From: Planctomycetota bacterium
GTDB taxonomy: Bacteria; Planctomycetota; Brocadiia; SM23-32
Assembly: GCA_018400625.1 (NCBI GenBank)
Contig: JAGYMJ010000548.1
Span: forward strand, 1-7,697
DNA length: 7,697 bases
Direction of reading: 5' to 3'
Below are positions 6,579 through 7,697 of this stretch, piece by piece. Under the pieces are notes generated by a model that saw nothing but the letters and a program-made list of their open reading frames with translations, did not search any database and was not told where the DNA came from. The position numbers were made by a program, and so were the translations under genes. Numbering within the stretch: the first letter of the stretch is position 1; every line of letters starts with the position of its first letter.

Positions 6579-6584
6579 AAAGGG
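6579..6584. other. Junction between two unrelated DNA segments (AAAGGG microhomology)
   Basis: Left of these bases the plus strand encodes RhuM; right of them the minus strand encodes the beginning of a secreted protein. AAAGGG fits both: Lys-Gly of RhuM on the plus strand and Pro-Phe of the other frame on the minus strand. Base composition, coding strand and gene content all change here. No insertion-sequence ends, attC, tRNA or flanking duplication is visible. Confidence 0.8.
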
Positions 6585-6722
6585 CGTGCCGGGATTTGCA
6601 TCATCACCCGTCGGCGACAGGTGCAGCGTGGGCCCGGCCGCCCATGTGGGCGCGGCCGAGCCTGCCACTGTCATCAACACCATCGCTGTGACCGCGAACG
6701 CACCTGCTGCACGCTGCACCAT
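6579..6722 (-). CDS. Secreted protein N-terminus, probably of a right-handed beta-helix protein, cut off at junction
   Basis: Minus-strand ATG at 6722-6720 opens a frame with a clear Sec signal peptide: a basic start (MVQR), a hydrophobic core (AAGAFAVTAMVLMTVAGSA) and a likely cleavage after TWA at about residue 28. The mature start LHLSPTGDDANPGTP is very like the opening of many secreted parallel beta-helix or pectate-lyase-fold proteins (pattern YVSPxGxDxNPGT). Only about 48 residues are left before the junction; beyond it the frame reads the complement of rhuM. AAGGGAGG at 6727-6734 lies four bases before the ATG. The gene follows the prepilin-like gene on the same strand after 39 bases, so they may be cotranscribed. 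The beta-helix call rests only on the short N-terminal pattern and is tentative; the secreted nature is firm. Confidence 0.65.
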
Positions 6723-6726
6723 GCCG

Positions 6727-6734
6727 CCTCCCTT
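6727..6734 (-). promoter_or_regulatory. Shine-Dalgarno for the truncated secreted protein
   Basis: On the minus strand AAGGGAGG stands four bases before the ATG at 6722. This is strong support that the short open frame below it is a genuine gene start. Confidence 0.75.
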
Positions 6735-6738
6735 AATG

Positions 6739-6756
6739 CATCAGCGACTGCTGATG
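6739..6756 (-). other. Intergenic hairpin between prepilin-like and secreted-protein genes
   Basis: CATCAGC (6739-6745) and GCTGATG (6750-6756) form a perfect seven-base stem with a four-base loop. It lies 5 bases past the prepilin-like stop and just before the next ribosome binding site. No T-run follows on the minus strand, so a transcript-processing or stabilising hairpin is more likely than a full terminator. Confidence 0.55.
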
Positions 6757-6761
6757 GACGC

Positions 6762-7475
6762 TTAGTTGGAAAGCCCGTCGCTGAAAACAGTCATGTCTGT
6801 GAACTGCTGGTGGTTCTTGGCGTGTCCATCGGCGTAGATGATGTTCATCGTCCCATTGTGTCGATACATCATGCCGCTGCAGCGGCCGTCCTCGCCCATC
6901 GACCGCGGGGTACCGTCGTTGTTGAAGCCCACTGCGCTCGGGCTCTGTAGCCAGGCTGAGCTATATGACTCCACTGCAATGATCACATCTGCGGGGCGGA
7001 TCATCGTTGCAAGCTCCCGCCCGCCTCCGAAGCCGGGCGTCAACCACGCGCACTGACCGCCAAACTGCGTGATGTAGGTTGTACTGCCGAGCACAACCAT
7101 CGCGTAGCTGGCCTTCATGGTTTGTTTGTAGAAGCCGACACCGGGGTCGAGATCGCTGCGCGCGTAGGTGAAGTTGAAACTGCCTGAGGGGCAGACGTAC
7201 ATCTGCTCGTTCTTCGTGTAAGGCCCCACGCCGTCGTAGAAGCCCGACACGCGACGGTTTCCTGACCCTGTGTACGACGGAGGAATTCTCTCGTCATAAT
7301 CTTGGGCATACATCAAGACGGCGAGTCCAATCTGCTTCTGATTCGACAGACATGAGGTCTGCCGGGCCTTCTCACGGGCCCGGGCAAAGACGGGGAACAG
7401 GATTGCAGCCAGAATCGCGATGATCGCGATCACGACCAGCAACTCGATCAAGGTAAAGCCTCGTCTGCGTACCAT
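6762..7475 (-). CDS. Prepilin-like protein with type IV pilin N-terminus and H-X9-DG C-terminal motif
   Basis: This 237-aa protein begins [19 protein letters not shown], a class III signal with the prepilin peptidase site after G6, F7 as methylated N-terminus and E11 as the conserved glutamate. The following helix reaches [16 protein letters not shown] (about residues 28-43) and [10 protein letters not shown], wording typical of the many pseudopilins encoded in Armatimonadota and also Planctomycetota. Near the C-terminus [12 protein letters not shown] is an H-X9-DG motif, usual in this DUF1559-like group. A type II secretion or pilus-like surface role is the family expectation, but such genomes carry dozens of paralogues and no specific function can be given. 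The minus-strand start at 7475 is supported by GAGGAGGATC immediately upstream, and the gene ends in TAA at 6764-6762. Base composition is much richer in G/C than in the hsd genes. Confidence 0.92.
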   Translation of the reverse strand: MVRRRGFTLIELLVVIAIIAILAAILFPVFARAREKARQTSCLSNQKQIGLAVLMYAQDYDERIPPSYTGSGNRRVSGFYDGVGPYTKNEQMYVCPSGSFNFTYARSDLDPGVGFYKQTMKASYAMVVLGSTTYITQFGGQCAWLTPGFGGGRELATMIRPADVIIAVESYSSAWLQSPSAVGFNNDGTPRSMGEDGRCSGMMYRHNGTMNIIYADGHAKNHQQFTDMTVFSDGLSN

Positions 7476-7480
7476 TGTAC

Positions 7481-7490
7481 GATCCTCCTC
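7481..7490 (-). promoter_or_regulatory. Shine-Dalgarno for the prepilin-like gene
   Basis: On the minus strand GAGGAGGATC is followed by CGTACA and the ATG at 7475. The strong match decides the start codon. Confidence 0.8.
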
Positions 7491-7697
7491 ACGAGCTTTG
7501 ATGCACCGCGCTTTTGCGACGGGGGCGTCACCCGGCCGACAGCTTTTCGCTCCTCACCTCCCGGCTCCAAGTGGATGCGGTCCACGCACATTCCTCACGT
7601 CAAGAATCGGCGGTCTCACGCATTCACGGCCCGTCACCATGAAGAAACGCTCAGTGTTCCAGTGATTGCCCCCGATAACCTGTCCGGTGCTTGCACG
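7491..7697. other. Region upstream of the prepilin-like gene, no supported gene
   Basis: No convincing promoter, RNA gene or repeat is visible. On the minus strand one frame is open from the right edge to a TGA at 7556-7554 (47 codons, including GGNHWNTERFFMVTGRE). It could be the tail of a gene that begins outside the window, but I recognise no family in it, and another minus-strand frame is also open for a shorter distance. I treat this as intergenic or unresolved. Confidence 0.4.

Larger units (their letters stand above)
6201..6584 (+). pseudogene. rhuM: RhuM-family (virulence RhuM / Fic-associated N-domain) protein, 3' end missing at junction
   Basis: The first 128 codons read as the N-terminal domain of the RhuM family. 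There is an opening IIIYQAENGRTKIEV, then VWLTQKRMAELFQVGVNTI, which looks like a helix-turn-helix, then STIRKFRIVQKEGQREV, and finally the family hallmark LILSVGYRV followed by RQWASQRLREYIIKG. A full RhuM protein would continue with a long helical part, and some relatives carry a Fic domain. After codon 128 (GGG, 6582-6584) the frame turns into arginine- and histidine-rich sequence that is the complement of another gene, so the open frame that runs on to 6950 is not a real protein. The start overlaps hsdM by 8 bases. RhuM genes are often found between hsdM and hsdS in type I loci, and the function there is not established. The missing end reflects the junction rather than natural decay, in my view. 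Confidence 0.85.

Noticed and set aside
6585..6950. Extension of the rhuM frame to a 249-aa protein
   Set aside because: Residues after 128 are the complement of the signal peptide and prepilin-like genes, with strings of Arg, His and Cys unlike any RhuM protein.

Overview
The window appears to join two unrelated kinds of bacterial DNA. Bases 1 to about 6584 look like Proteobacteria/Desulfobacterota accessory DNA: the remnant of an integron followed by a type I restriction-modification operon. Bases from about 6579 to the right end are visibly more GC-rich. By hand count, 25 of 60 bases are G/C at 6361-6420 and 46 of 60 at 6601-6660. This right arm carries genes on the minus strand of a style typical of Armatimonadota or Planctomycetota. 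The lineage assignments are inferences from protein style, not from searches.

Integron part (1-2330). The left edge carries, on the minus strand, an internal piece of an integron-type tyrosine recombinase containing the HTFR box. Its reading frame breaks exactly at a GTTAGC core (140-145), so the N-terminal part of the integrase and any attI site are missing. Two cassettes on the plus strand follow. Cassette 1 (141-1204) encodes a 311-aa protein with an HsdR-N-like PD-(D/E)xK nuclease fold and ends in a degenerate attC. Cassette 2 (1205-2325) encodes a small BamE/SmpA-like lipoprotein and a membrane-anchored coiled-coil protein broken by an in-frame amber codon. It ends in a well-formed attC whose R'' box (GCTAAC) is the exact complement of the cassette's own first bases (GTTAGC), as expected for a true mobile cassette.

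Restriction-modification part (2372-6584). hsdR (799 aa) starts 46 bases after the attC core. hsdM (478 aa) begins at the base after the hsdR stop, and a RhuM-family gene overlaps the end of hsdM by 8 bases with a strong ribosome binding site. HsdR and HsdM lengths and motifs match the EcoAI/EcoEI (type IB) group, whose gene order is hsdR-hsdM-hsdS. The specificity gene hsdS is absent because the sequence changes identity inside rhuM.

Right arm (about 6579-7697). A prepilin-like protein with an H-X9-DG C-terminal motif (7475-6762, minus) is followed after a short gap holding a hairpin by the start of a secreted protein (6722-6579, minus). The latter is cut off at the same junction. Two genes on opposite strands are both truncated at one point with at most 6 shared bases (AAAGGG), so a chimeric assembly is the simplest reading. 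A real rearrangement cannot be excluded from sequence alone.
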